Below, in pieces: positions 10,593 through 20,080 of a stretch of 64,000 bases of DNA. Positions within the stretch are counted from its first letter, which is position 1; each line of letters opens with the position of its first letter. Source of the stretch: Hyphomicrobiaceae bacterium (GTDB lineage: Bacteria > Pseudomonadota > Alphaproteobacteria > Rhizobiales > Hyphomicrobiaceae); contig JACKJH010000001.1 in the NCBI GenBank assembly GCA_020638055.1, positions 310,001-374,000 of the forward strand, written 5' to 3'. A model generated the notes under the pieces. That model did no database searches. It had not been told where the DNA came from and saw nothing but the letters and a program-made list of their open reading frames with translations. A program made the translations under genes and the position numbers.

Positions 10593-11909
10593 TTACTCAT
10601 CTCGAAATGCTCGACTGATCTGATCCATCACCGGTTTCATGAGATAGCTGAGGACGGTTCGTCGGTGCGCCGTCATCATCACTTCGGCTGGCATGCCCGC
10701 GACGATGTCCAAGCCACCAAGACGTTTGATTTCGCCAGGCTCTAGAGCAATGCGCACGGCGTAGAAGGGTGGTGCGCTGTGATCTCTGCCACCAGACCGG
10801 TCTGATGCAATTCGTTCGATCTTGCCGTACAGCTCTGGCGTCGATCTCTGGCTGAAGGCTGAGAATCTGACACGAGCCTCCATCCCAGGATAAATCTGGT
10901 CGCGGTCGATGGTCTGTACGGCAGCATCGAGAACCAAATCACTCTTTGTCGGGACAATGAAGGCAATCCTGTCGCCGGATTTGATAACCCCGCCGATCGT
11001 GTGGGCAATGAGCTCGTGGACGTAGCCGGTCTCGGGCGCTGCGATATTGAGCTTGCTCTGTCGATCGTGGGCGGCTCTAAGTTTCTCGGTCAGCTGTGCC
11101 AGTTCACTTTCGACACTCTCAAGTTCTTTGAGGGCGTCGTTGTGCGCGGACTGGGCGAGATCGATGATCTGGAGTCGCGTTTCTCCGATCTTGCCCTTGG
11201 TGCGGGCGATCTCGGCGAGGGTTTGGCCGTAAGCGCCTCGCTTGTCGGTGACGCTGCGCTTTAACGCGTTGTAGCGTGTAAAGTTAACCAGTTGGCGATC
11301 GCGCAAGTCCTGAATGCCGTCCAGCTCTTCTTCGAATAAGGCGAGAGCCGCGTGGTGGGCTTTATTGAGTTCTTCTAGCCCGGTGATTTCCTGATCGAGC
11401 TGCAAAATGCGTTCTTCGAGCTGGCTCTTGCGGGCTTGCTGTAGGTCTACGCGCGTTTTCAGCAGGTTGGCCTGAACGCGGACAATCTCTGCCAGTTCGA
11501 CATTGCCTTCAGCCCTTGCGCCCAGCTCTGCGGATAGGTCTAGATCGGTCTTGCCGTCTCGTTCGGCCGACAAGCGAGCGCGGCGCACCAAGTATTCGAA
11601 TTGGCGCTTTTCCAACGCCGCAATTTCAGCGGCCAGTTGGCTGCCATCCAGACGCAACAGAACATCACCTTGGCGGACGAGATCACCTTCTTTAATGAAT
11701 ATGGCATTGACTATGCCGCCAGTGTCGTGCTGCACCTCTTTCTTGGAGGACTCGACAACTACCGTTGCCGGTGCGATGACCGCGCCGTCGATCTCGGTGA
11801 CCGCAGACCAGCCGCCCAGCCCGACCGTCAGAATGAGGGCGAGGAGAACGCCCATCGCGATCTGCGATCGGATTGACCGGTCAAGATTGATTTCAGGCTT
11901 CTTCGACAA
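10593..11909 (-). CDS. Type I secretion periplasmic adaptor (HlyD/PrtE family membrane fusion protein)
   Basis: A 438-residue membrane fusion protein that should bridge the inner-membrane ABC transporter to an outer-membrane TolC-type channel. One N-terminal transmembrane segment (about residues 18-38, MGVLLALILTVGLGGW) is followed by a biotinyl-lipoyl-like half motif (GGIVNAIFIKEGDLVRQGDVLLRLDG), a long coiled-coil region (about 95-280), the second lipoyl half and a C-terminal beta-barrel domain; length is normal for the family. The apparent start is TTG, overlapping the end of the ABC transporter gene by 17 bases with AGGA about ten bases upstream, which implies translational coupling. The next gene downstream is the giant RTX protein, 102 bases from this stop to its chosen ATG. 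No TolC gene is visible. Confidence 0.92.
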   Translation of the reverse strand: MSKKPEINLDRSIRSQIAMGVLLALILTVGLGGWSAVTEIDGAVIAPATVVVESSKKEVQHDTGGIVNAIFIKEGDLVRQGDVLLRLDGSQLAAEIAALEKRQFEYLVRRARLSAERDGKTDLDLSAELGARAEGNVELAEIVRVQANLLKTRVDLQQARKSQLEERILQLDQEITGLEELNKAHHAALALFEEELDGIQDLRDRQLVNFTRYNALKRSVTDKRGAYGQTLAEIARTKGKIGETRLQIIDLAQSAHNDALKELESVESELAQLTEKLRAAHDRQSKLNIAAPETGYVHELIAHTIGGVIKSGDRIAFIVPTKSDLVLDAAVQTIDRDQIYPGMEARVRFSAFSQRSTPELYGKIERIASDRSGGRDHSAPPFYAVRIALEPGEIKRLGGLDIVAGMPAEVMMTAHRRTVLSYLMKPVMDQISRAFRDE

Positions 11910-13635
11910 CGCGGAGGTTTCCTGTTGCTCGCTGTTTCTGCTGGTCTCTCAAATGCTGGAGCACTTGGTCTCGTTCGCCGAACACGACGGGACGGCCCGC
12001 ATCGATTTGAATGAGTTTGTTGAGCTTGCTCAATACCGCTTGACGATGGGTCACCACAATCACGATGGAACCGCGTTTGCGAAGCGACGCGATCGCCTCA
12101 GAAAGCGCCGCCTCCCCGACACCGTCCATGTTGGAATTGGGTTCATCAAGCAGGACAAGGAATGGGGAGCCATAGACAGCACGGGCCAAGGCAATGCGCT
12201 GGCGTTCGCCGCCCGAAAGACGATGCTGGCCCGGGCCAACAAGAGTGTCATAGCCGTCGGGCTTGCCGACAATCAGCTCATGAACTCCCGCAACCGCCGC
12301 CGCTTCGAGGATTTTTTCGGAGCCGGCTTCAGGACAGAACCTCGCGATGTTCTGACCTATCGTGCCCGGCAAGAGGTCGATGTCTTGCGGCAGGTAGCCG
12401 ATGATGCGTCCGCGATCTTCCGCCGACCATTGATCGAGCGTGGCGCCATCTAGTCGTACTTCGCCACGCATGACGGGCAGGAGTCCAAGTAGACCGCGAA
12501 GTAAAGTCGATTTGCCAGCGCCGGTCTTGCCGACGACGCCCAGGCCATCACCCGCTTGAAGGCGGAGCGCGGCCCCCTCCAACAGGGAACCTGACCGATC
12601 CGGCTTAGCGACATAGAGATCCGTTACGTCGAGCCGACTGGATGGCAAAGCCAGCTGAGTTTCGATTGCGCTGTCTGCTGTTCCGGCGAGCGTCTTTTTG
12701 AGCCGTCGATAGGCGGCCCTTGCTGCGGCAATGGTACGCCAATGGGCGATCGATTGATCGACGGGGGCCAACGCTCTTGCGAAGATAATCGATGCGCCGA
12801 TCATAGCGCCAGCAGATAGTTCGTTTCCGATAACAAGGTACGCGCCATAACCCAGGATGGCGGATTGGAGTATCAACCGCAGGGTTTTGGACGAAGTGGC
12901 GAAGATAGATTGACGGTCGATTGCATCCGCCTGAACCCGAACCCTCCTGTCGTGATGTGCTCGCCACTGCTTTTCGACATTTGTTGCCATGCCCATCGCG
13001 GCCAGCAATTCGGCTTGTTGGCGGCTTGCCAACAGCAACTTGTCTTCTTCCGCCGCCGCGACTCCGACAAGACGTTGCGGCTTGCGTGAGAAAACTTCGT
13101 TTAAGAGGGCAATGGTCACCAACGCGGCCGCGCCGCAAGCGGCGAGAACACCGAGAGTGGGATGCAGAAGAAAGATGACCGCCACATAAAAAGGAAACCA
13201 GGGTACATCGAACAGCGTGGCGATGGCCGGACCGCCAACGAAGCTTTGGACCTGTTTCAGATCTTGAATGGCAGCTGCACCGTCACCGGGTGAAACGCTC
13301 ACCGTCTGTAGGAAAGCGGGGGTGGCCAAATCGCGATCAAATGCGCGAGCCAGGCGCGCCAGGAGCCGCGATCTGATCCAGTCGAATCCGCCGAAGATCA
13401 GATAGAGTGCCAAGGCCAGAACGGCCAATGCGATGAGGGTCGGCATACTTCGGCTGATCAGCACCCGGTCATAGATTTGGAGCATGAACAATGGCCCTGT
13501 TAGCAGGAGCACGTTCATCAATGCGCTAAAGAGGCCAACTGCAATGAAACCACGGCGGCAACGCGAAATAGCCGAAACTACCTGGCCGGATACCTTTCGA
13601 GGGACTGCCGGTCTTGGTTCGCTTGGAGCGGTCAT
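11893..13635 (-). CDS. Type I secretion system permease/ATPase (PrtD-like)
   Basis: A 580-residue ABC half-transporter that energises export of the RTX protein. The N-terminal ~300 residues hold the transmembrane domain. The C-terminal ATPase has Walker A GKTGAGKST (~370), signature LSGGERQRIALARA (~475) and Walker B FLVLLDEP (~500), followed by an N-S-N in place of the usual S-N-L after the Walker B glutamate. ATG at 13635 is preceded by GGAGCG; a TTG five codons earlier is possible. It is first in the operon transporter -> adaptor -> substrate, an arrangement typical of alphaproteobacterial type I exporters. Confidence 0.93.
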   Translation of the reverse strand: MTAPSEPRPAVPRKVSGQVVSAISRCRRGFIAVGLFSALMNVLLLTGPLFMLQIYDRVLISRSMPTLIALAVLALALYLIFGGFDWIRSRLLARLARAFDRDLATPAFLQTVSVSPGDGAAAIQDLKQVQSFVGGPAIATLFDVPWFPFYVAVIFLLHPTLGVLAACGAAALVTIALLNEVFSRKPQRLVGVAAAEEDKLLLASRQQAELLAAMGMATNVEKQWRAHHDRRVRVQADAIDRQSIFATSSKTLRLILQSAILGYGAYLVIGNELSAGAMIGASIIFARALAPVDQSIAHWRTIAAARAAYRRLKKTLAGTADSAIETQLALPSSRLDVTDLYVAKPDRSGSLLEGAALRLQAGDGLGVVGKTGAGKSTLLRGLLGLLPVMRGEVRLDGATLDQWSAEDRGRIIGYLPQDIDLLPGTIGQNIARFCPEAGSEKILEAAAVAGVHELIVGKPDGYDTLVGPGQHRLSGGERQRIALARAVYGSPFLVLLDEPNSNMDGVGEAALSEAIASLRKRGSIVIVVTHRQAVLSKLNKLIQIDAGRPVVFGERDQVLQHLRDQQKQRATGNLRVVEEA

Positions 13636-14144
13636 GACAAGACGCTCCAAGGTATGCTGGGGCCGAAAAGGCCGAACGCGTCACTCAACAAACTAATGGC
13701 TCCCCCAAAAAAAACTTGCGGTGAGGAGACCCGTACCGGGCTCAGTAAATCAGATTAAGAGTCAATTGAGTTTATGTCATGGTACAGATGTACTAGTTGG
13801 GCGTCAATCTGAAATAAATGCAATAACATATTGAAGGTACTGACATTTATATGTATACTTTCTAGTATCGATACGAGACGGGAGTTGCCGACCGCCCAGC
13901 GGGCAAGCACCAAGTGCCTTGGGGTGAATTTCAGCAGACTTCGATGCGGCTCGAAGCACGGTAAGGCGCTTTCATTTGCGCTTTCCGCTCCCTGACGCTG
14001 TTGGCGAGTGCTCTGGTAGGGCTAACGACTGAGTGGCGCAGCTTACCCCGATTGGGAGGAGACACCATTCCGAAGCGGCGCGAATTCTCGCAGAATCGGC
14101 GTTATGGAAAGTCAGGGACATACCTCAAACTTGCCTCCGGACGG
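13636..14144. other. Intergenic region, AT-rich, probable promoter region of the secretion operon
   Basis: No credible gene. The part from about 13690 to 13875 is clearly more AT-rich than its surroundings and contains two palindromes, GTACAgaTGTAC (13782-13793) and GTATCGATAC (13865-13874), about 150 and 230 bases upstream of the transporter start. They could be operator sites but no regulator is identified. The helicase gene from the right ends at 14145. Confidence 0.4.
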
Positions 14145-17100
14145 TCAGTCGGCCAGCGCGTTCTCACCTCTGAGGTTGGCGCGTCTTGTGATCTTTTCGA
14201 CAACGGCAGCCCGAACGTAGCTCCCCACAAGGATCTCGACCTCATCACCTTCCTCCGCTCCTAACAATGCTTGAGCGATCGGGGCTTCGAAGTGAATCAG
14301 GCCAAGAGCCGTATTACTGGTTTGAGTAGTGATCGTGACTTGCAACATTTTCTTATCTTGATCGAGATACCTGACGCGCACGGTATCGCCTATCTGCACG
14401 CCAGCGCTTTCTACGCGAGCTTTCTGCATCGTCGAAGTACCAGGTAACGTTCTGATGATGTTTTCATCGCGGTCTGTATTATCGACGTTCGTTGCCCCAT
14501 ACTTATTGTCCGACCTTGGCCGAGGCGTACTAAATTCGTGCTCCCGCGCTCTCAATTCTTCCATGCGCATCACAATAGCAGTTCGTAGCTTTTCGATCTC
14601 GCGATGTGGATTGTTGAACCAATCCGTCGACCAAATTCGGTGTAGACGCCAGCCTAGTCCCTCAAGTACTTCCTGCCGCAGGCGATCGCGATCTCGCGCC
14701 GACTTCGCGGAATGGTAGGTTGCTCCATCACACTCCACACCCATGATGTAGCCATGTTCCCAGCCCGGATGGCGAACACCGATATCGATGAAGTAGCCAG
14801 CCGCGCCAACCTGGGGGACAGACTCGTATCCCATGGCTCGGATCTGATCGGCGACGAAGACCTCGAAATCCGAGTCGGGTGGCCTGGTCGTGACTTTGCC
14901 GCTCTCCAACACGCCTGTCGCACTGTACTCTAACCAACGCTTGAGCATGTAGACGCCAGTATTGTCGCCTTCTTCTGCCAGAATGTCTGCGGCAGTCATC
15001 GACGAGAATGTGACGATCTTTTCCTTTGCACGCGAGAACAGAACGTTGAGCCGGCGTTTGCCCGCCAGCCGATTAATGGGACCGAACCTTTGAGCGACTT
15101 TGGCGCTAGGGATCTCAGGACCGTAGACTGTGCCGATGAAAATTACATCCCGCTCATCGCCCTGAACGTTCTCCAGGTTCTTGATGAAGAACTCTTCCAG
15201 ACCTTCTTTCTTTTCTTTCCAAGATTCGATGTACGCAACGGCGCGGCCGTCGTTCGTTAGCGCGTTGTCCAGCTCTTCTCTGATGAGATCCCGCTGTTTC
15301 TGGTTCAATGTGACCACACCCAGCGACCGGTCTGGATCGGCATGCATAAACTCTAGAATAGCATCGACAATTGCACGTGCCTCGATCGGGTTCGTACCGG
15401 TCTTATAAAGACCTTGCACGTGCTTATATTTCACCCCCATCCGCACCGTACCTTCCGTGGCAGAAGGGAAGACGACAAGGTTATCGTCGTAGACGAGCCG
15501 GTTCGAAAAATTGATCAGCCCTGAGTGCCTTGAACGATAGTGCCAACGCAGCCGGCGCGACGGTCGGAATGTCGCATTGGCCATGGCGAGAATAGACTCG
15601 TCCAAGATGTTATCGTCTTCATCGGATTCTTCATCGTCAAGCATAGACTTGAAGAAGCTGCTCGGCGGCAACTGGTTAGTATCACCGACCACCACGGTCC
15701 TCTTACATCTCAGCAGCGAGCCGATTGCCGCTTCCGGCGGCATCTGCGATGCTTCGTCGATGATACAAAGATCAAACTCCAAAACACCTTTGGGCACAAA
15801 TTGAGCCACAGCCAACGGCGACATCATCCAGCACGGCTTCATTTCTAGAAGTGCACGTCCGGCTCGCGCTGTCAGGTCCCGCACGGGAATATACCGTTGC
15901 TGTTTGCTTGCTTCATTTTCGAGTAGGGCCATCTCAGTCCATGTTGACTTTTTACCTGCACCATTGCCACGGGGTGGCCGCGCGTGTGCGTGGATCTGTG
16001 CCCTCAGCTGAGATCTCGATAGTTCTATGATTTCCCTATCTTGACGCGCGAGCGCCCTGCGCAGATCGTCGAGTTTGGCTCCGGAGTAGAGGCTCAGCTT
16101 GGCGCCGTACTCCTCGTAGGCCAAGCGAGCAAGCCGCGTAACAGCAAGAGCCGAAACCTGCTCGCCCAGTTGATCCAATGAACTTGCTGTTCTGATAAGA
16201 TGGTGCAGGAGCGGAAGTGCGCCGGCGGGTTCAAACTCTGCAACCGCACCGGCAAAGCCCCCGTAAGCAAACAACCCGTCACGGTCTCCAGCTGCCGTCG
16301 CCAAGAATGCAGCAATTTGCTCGTCGGAACCTGGCGCTTGGACTACATCGATGGGTAACTTGGCGATATCGCACAGCGCATCTGCCATGCTGCGCGCATT
16401 AGCGTTCGCCGCCAATACAGCTCGGATGGATGCTACCGCAGACTGCGAGGCGCTCGACAGGACGATACCCGTGACGATTTGAGAGAGAGCCTTACTGTGT
16501 TGCGCCCAGTCGCACAGCGCGAGAATATTCGTTGTGACCGACTTCCAGCCGGCATACATATCGCCAAGCAAGGTTGCCATTTCTTGATCGTTGTCGAGCT
16601 GGCGACGAAGGGTCAGTACTTTGTGGAGCTGATTGGCAATCTGCTCGAGCTGACGTGGATCTACTGCAGCGGGCGTTCGGAAAATGGCTAAGAGCGTTTT
16701 TAGATGCCGTGCTGCTTCTGCCAAACGGGCGTAATCCACCTCCCAGCCCGCGATTAACTCGTGCAGCGCAAGATACGTAAGGCTGTCATCCCCGGTGGTC
16801 AGCTCGGGAATGAGCAGGAGATCCTCAAGTTCCGCATCTCGGAGAAAATTTCTGAGAGGCCGCTTGTCGGGGACTCCAAACGCGGTGCCGATGGTGTTGT
16901 AAAACTCTGCTAGGTGCTCGAACACTTGAAAATCTGTATCCAGGCCGCGAAAGCCGCTGGCGAACACGCGGCTTGCAATCGCATAGCGTTCGAACTCTGA
17001 AACGCGCTTTCTAAACGCAATCACAGCTTCGAGTGTCGGCAGCACGTCCTGCTTTTTGTATTTTCCAGACGCCGTCACGGCCGACGCCAAGACCTTCGCT

Positions 17101-19634
17101 TTCCGGAATTTGCTCGACATAAAGCTCAAGGTGCCTGACGCTTTGACGATCGTCAGGCACTCACTGAGTTCCTCGATGGATACATCGCTGTCGAGCGATG
17201 CCTTGCCACCGAGCTCCTCTCTCTCGCGAGCGAGCGCACGACCTTCACGGCAGAGCCTCTTCAGGGTCGCAACGCCCTGAGGCTGTGCTAATGCGGGATT
17301 GCGTAATGAAAGTGTGTCGGGGGTTATGCCACGGACCAACCTATGGGCCGCACTTAGATCGGTCAGCTTCCAGCTCGTCACGGATGGCTCAACTTGGACG
17401 AGGGGGCTTATCTTGGAAATCGTGGCTTTGGCGCTTCCTATTCCCAGTCGCCAGTCGCCGAGCCAACGCTGCAGCGCCGCTGCGTCGAGCGTGCGGATGT
17501 CATGCGCATCACAGATTTCCTTAATTCGTTTGATGGCATTCGCGGCGAGGTCGCTAGGTTCAACCGCGAGCAGGCCCTCGATCTCTGAGGATGCAGCTTG
17601 GCACTGTGCGCAGCGCTCCACAAACGAAGTGACCCGCTCAGCAATGTCTGCCTTCAAAAGCTCGGTCGCAAACTTCGGGCTGACGCTATCCTTGAGTGGA
17701 GCGTATGCGTTGAGACAGACTTCCAACCTCTGCAGTACGTCTTCCGTTTCAGAGCTTGAAATGCCGAAGCTCGGTAAGTTTTGCCGCAACCGTGCGGTCT
17801 CACTGTATGCGCGTGATGCGTTAAGGGCGAGGTCGCAAGCTTCATCAATTGTGAATCTGTTGGGATGGATAAGCTGCGTGGCCCTCCACGTGTCCGCAGA
17901 TCCCTTTAACCTCTCGTGCGCTTGAAGAACTTGAGCGGACAGCTGCTGCAGGCGGCCAAGCCCGTCTGCGGTCAAATAGCTGCTTGGAATGTTACACTGG
18001 CGCTGGACGTCGAGAGGGACGCCGACTAGGCTTCCAGTCACAGATATGCATTTGCCCAGCAACTCATGAACTGTAAAGCCGCTGTTGCGAAACGGGCGCT
18101 TCAAGATTGTTATGTAGCCTGCAATTTCTGACCTGACGGACTTGTATTGGGCGAGTTTGTTTTCAAAGCCGCGCACGACAGGCGGAGTATCCATTTCAAG
18201 ACGCTCTCGCACCGCTGCGAGAACTTGTTCACGAGCGGAGCGCTCTGCTTGTAAGGGCAGTAAGTACTCCTTGAGACCCACGGCCTCCAATCGCGAACGG
18301 ACGACATTGAGTGCCGCCAGCTTTTCCGCAACAAACAGAACTTTCTTGCCACCCGCGAGCGCATTGGCGATCGCGTTGACGATCGTCTGTGATTTTCCGG
18401 TGCCTGGCGGACCTTCGACGGCTAAGTTCTTGCCGTTAGCAATGTCCACGAGCGTACTGAATTGCGAGGAGTCAGCATCCAGTACGGTATACGGGACCGC
18501 TTTCTCAATTTCAGGTTCGTCGACATTGTATTCGTCGGCGAATGGGGAGGATTCCGAACTGTTTGAACCGGCCAAGAGCGATTGGACAATATCACTAGAG
18601 GTCACGCGTGGGTCTGTAGTTGCCAAATCGTGGTACATGGCCATACGCGCTGACGGAAACACGCCGATAGCGACTTGGCGGCGCACCTTCCAACCGATGC
18701 CTTTGGGCGCGAGTTCTTCAACTAAAGCGAGATACTGCTCAATTGACCTACCATCGAAATTGGGGAGCGTAACGTTAAAGTCTAGCCGCAGCTTCTCGGC
18801 CATGACGGTATTGGTTTCGGGATCATCAGACGTTGCGGACAGCCAGTATTCTACCCCGTTTCGCGTTCTGCGTTTTTCAATCTCAGCCGACGCCAATATC
18901 AAGGGCGCAAAAGCAGTTTCCTTCTTGCCGGCCTCGGACCACTCCAGAAACCCGTAGGCGATATGAAGAACATTAATGCCGGTTTCCTGTATCCAAGTTC
19001 GGCACTTGGCGGAAATCCCGTTGATCAGGCGATCTAAGTCCTTCGGTAGTAGCAAAGTCTGGATTTTTTCATCCGTATGTCTCCCGTCAACGTGCTCATG
19101 TTCGGGTATCGGCAAGTCATAAGATGGGGTGATGTGATGGTTCTTGGCGTGCTGAACCAGATTGATATCGGCTGTCTTCTGACGCGGAGGCATCCCAAGA
19201 GCAGCCCTCACGCGATCCTTCAGGGAGCGTTCAATGGCTCGGACGCGATCCAGGTAATCTTCGGAATCTTGATCAACCTCGTCGAGCGCCTTCAAGTAAG
19301 TCTCGTCGGTGAGGCGACCGTTGGTGAGCGCGTCCTTAAACGCTTTCGCTTCTTCGTCTCTCGGATCCGCGTCGATATCTGGCAATGGCACCAGCTGCAT
19401 GGGCTGCGAGTTGCCCAGCTTGTAAAACATCACGTCAGGCAACTCATCCACGACACGGATGGTCGCACCAGACCTGCCGCCCAGTTTGGTCGATATCAGA
19501 GGATTACGTCGGCTAAGGTCGAGGAGCTTGGGACGCAGGTTCTCGATCTTGAGCGCCACTAAATTTTGGAGTTCGCCTTGTTCCATTTTGCCCCTTATCT
19601 CCCGCGTCAAGTCCTCTTTCCGTTGGTCAGACAT
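14145..19634 (-). CDS. DUF4011-type superfamily 1 helicase with C-terminal Vsr/MTES_1575-like nuclease and GreA-like domain
   Basis: An 1829-residue fusion protein. The N-terminal ~230 residues resemble DUF4011 (LRPKLLDLSRRNPLI motif). Helicase motifs follow: Walker A GPPGTGKSQT (~410), Walker B/II IIDEASQMP (~1293), motif III GDTNQLPPS, then QGDERDVIFIGTVYG and RLNVLFSRAKEK (~1485-1535). A nuclease-like domain at ~1590-1665 carries FIDIGV and VECDGATYHSAKSARDRDR, the pattern of Vsr/DUF559/MTES_1575 endonucleases (acidic residues D, E and D visible). The last ~80 residues (GDTVRVRYLD...PIAQALLGAEEGDEVEI) resemble the FKBP-like C-terminal domain of GreA/GreB. Such large helicase-nuclease fusions are often found in defence islands. 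The ATG has only a weak GGGACAG upstream. A DNA- or RNA-targeting defence role is inferred from architecture and neighbours. Confidence 0.85.
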   Translation of the reverse strand: MSDQRKEDLTREIRGKMEQGELQNLVALKIENLRPKLLDLSRRNPLISTKLGGRSGATIRVVDELPDVMFYKLGNSQPMQLVPLPDIDADPRDEEAKAFKDALTNGRLTDETYLKALDEVDQDSEDYLDRVRAIERSLKDRVRAALGMPPRQKTADINLVQHAKNHHITPSYDLPIPEHEHVDGRHTDEKIQTLLLPKDLDRLINGISAKCRTWIQETGINVLHIAYGFLEWSEAGKKETAFAPLILASAEIEKRRTRNGVEYWLSATSDDPETNTVMAEKLRLDFNVTLPNFDGRSIEQYLALVEELAPKGIGWKVRRQVAIGVFPSARMAMYHDLATTDPRVTSSDIVQSLLAGSNSSESSPFADEYNVDEPEIEKAVPYTVLDADSSQFSTLVDIANGKNLAVEGPPGTGKSQTIVNAIANALAGGKKVLFVAEKLAALNVVRSRLEAVGLKEYLLPLQAERSAREQVLAAVRERLEMDTPPVVRGFENKLAQYKSVRSEIAGYITILKRPFRNSGFTVHELLGKCISVTGSLVGVPLDVQRQCNIPSSYLTADGLGRLQQLSAQVLQAHERLKGSADTWRATQLIHPNRFTIDEACDLALNASRAYSETARLRQNLPSFGISSSETEDVLQRLEVCLNAYAPLKDSVSPKFATELLKADIAERVTSFVERCAQCQAASSEIEGLLAVEPSDLAANAIKRIKEICDAHDIRTLDAAALQRWLGDWRLGIGSAKATISKISPLVQVEPSVTSWKLTDLSAAHRLVRGITPDTLSLRNPALAQPQGVATLKRLCREGRALAREREELGGKASLDSDVSIEELSECLTIVKASGTLSFMSSKFRKAKVLASAVTASGKYKKQDVLPTLEAVIAFRKRVSEFERYAIASRVFASGFRGLDTDFQVFEHLAEFYNTIGTAFGVPDKRPLRNFLRDAELEDLLLIPELTTGDDSLTYLALHELIAGWEVDYARLAEAARHLKTLLAIFRTPAAVDPRQLEQIANQLHKVLTLRRQLDNDQEMATLLGDMYAGWKSVTTNILALCDWAQHSKALSQIVTGIVLSSASQSAVASIRAVLAANANARSMADALCDIAKLPIDVVQAPGSDEQIAAFLATAAGDRDGLFAYGGFAGAVAEFEPAGALPLLHHLIRTASSLDQLGEQVSALAVTRLARLAYEEYGAKLSLYSGAKLDDLRRALARQDREIIELSRSQLRAQIHAHARPPRGNGAGKKSTWTEMALLENEASKQQRYIPVRDLTARAGRALLEMKPCWMMSPLAVAQFVPKGVLEFDLCIIDEASQMPPEAAIGSLLRCKRTVVVGDTNQLPPSSFFKSMLDDEESDEDDNILDESILAMANATFRPSRRLRWHYRSRHSGLINFSNRLVYDDNLVVFPSATEGTVRMGVKYKHVQGLYKTGTNPIEARAIVDAILEFMHADPDRSLGVVTLNQKQRDLIREELDNALTNDGRAVAYIESWKEKKEGLEEFFIKNLENVQGDERDVIFIGTVYGPEIPSAKVAQRFGPINRLAGKRRLNVLFSRAKEKIVTFSSMTAADILAEEGDNTGVYMLKRWLEYSATGVLESGKVTTRPPDSDFEVFVADQIRAMGYESVPQVGAAGYFIDIGVRHPGWEHGYIMGVECDGATYHSAKSARDRDRLRQEVLEGLGWRLHRIWSTDWFNNPHREIEKLRTAIVMRMEELRAREHEFSTPRPRSDNKYGATNVDNTDRDENIIRTLPGTSTMQKARVESAGVQIGDTVRVRYLDQDKKMLQVTITTQTSNTALGLIHFEAPIAQALLGAEEGDEVEILVGSYVRAAVVEKITRRANLRGENALAD

Positions 19635-20080
19635 CTGTCCCGCAAGAGGGCGACACCCACCACTTCTTGGTGGGGTGAAATGATCTCAAAGGGCTTAGAT
19701 GCACCGACTCAGAGTTGAGAATCATGGCCCCGCGTTGATCTCCGCGCATCACGCCGTCGAGCAAATCGGTTAGATCAGCCGTCGGCGGATCGTAAGGTTA
19801 ACGCGTGCATTGGCAAGGGTTGTGATCAATGGGGGCCCCTTCACATTCGATCAGTTGTGGACTATCTTTGTTCCGCCTGGAATGAGGCGCAGGAGGGACC
19901 GGCTGGCGCCCATGTGGGAGGCCGAAGGCCCGCGTGATGCGATATCCTGTGGGGTAGTTCCAAAGTGAGGGCGTGACGCCCGATGGGTTCGAGGTTGGCG
20001 CATGTGCGCAGGCTTCGAAGGTTCATCGAGGAGTCGCGCCCGTTTTCGTTGTGCTGGCTCCTTTTCATTCGGAGCCTGTC
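19635..20080. other. Intergenic region between divergent helicase and prophage-like module
   Basis: I see no supported gene in these ~446 bases. An inverted repeat around 19651-19670 (CCACCacttcttGGTGG) lies just upstream of the helicase start and could be regulatory. Promoters for the two divergent units must be here. The reading frame of the methyltransferase is open back to 19973, but family alignment favours the ATG at 20081. Confidence 0.4.

Noticed and set aside
11503..12453. 316-codon plus-strand frame opposite the secretion genes
   Set aside because: Antisense to two strongly supported genes with complete motifs; no family resemblance.
18142..18957. 271-codon plus-strand frame opposite the helicase
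   Set aside because: Ser/Arg-rich shadow of the helicase N-terminal half.
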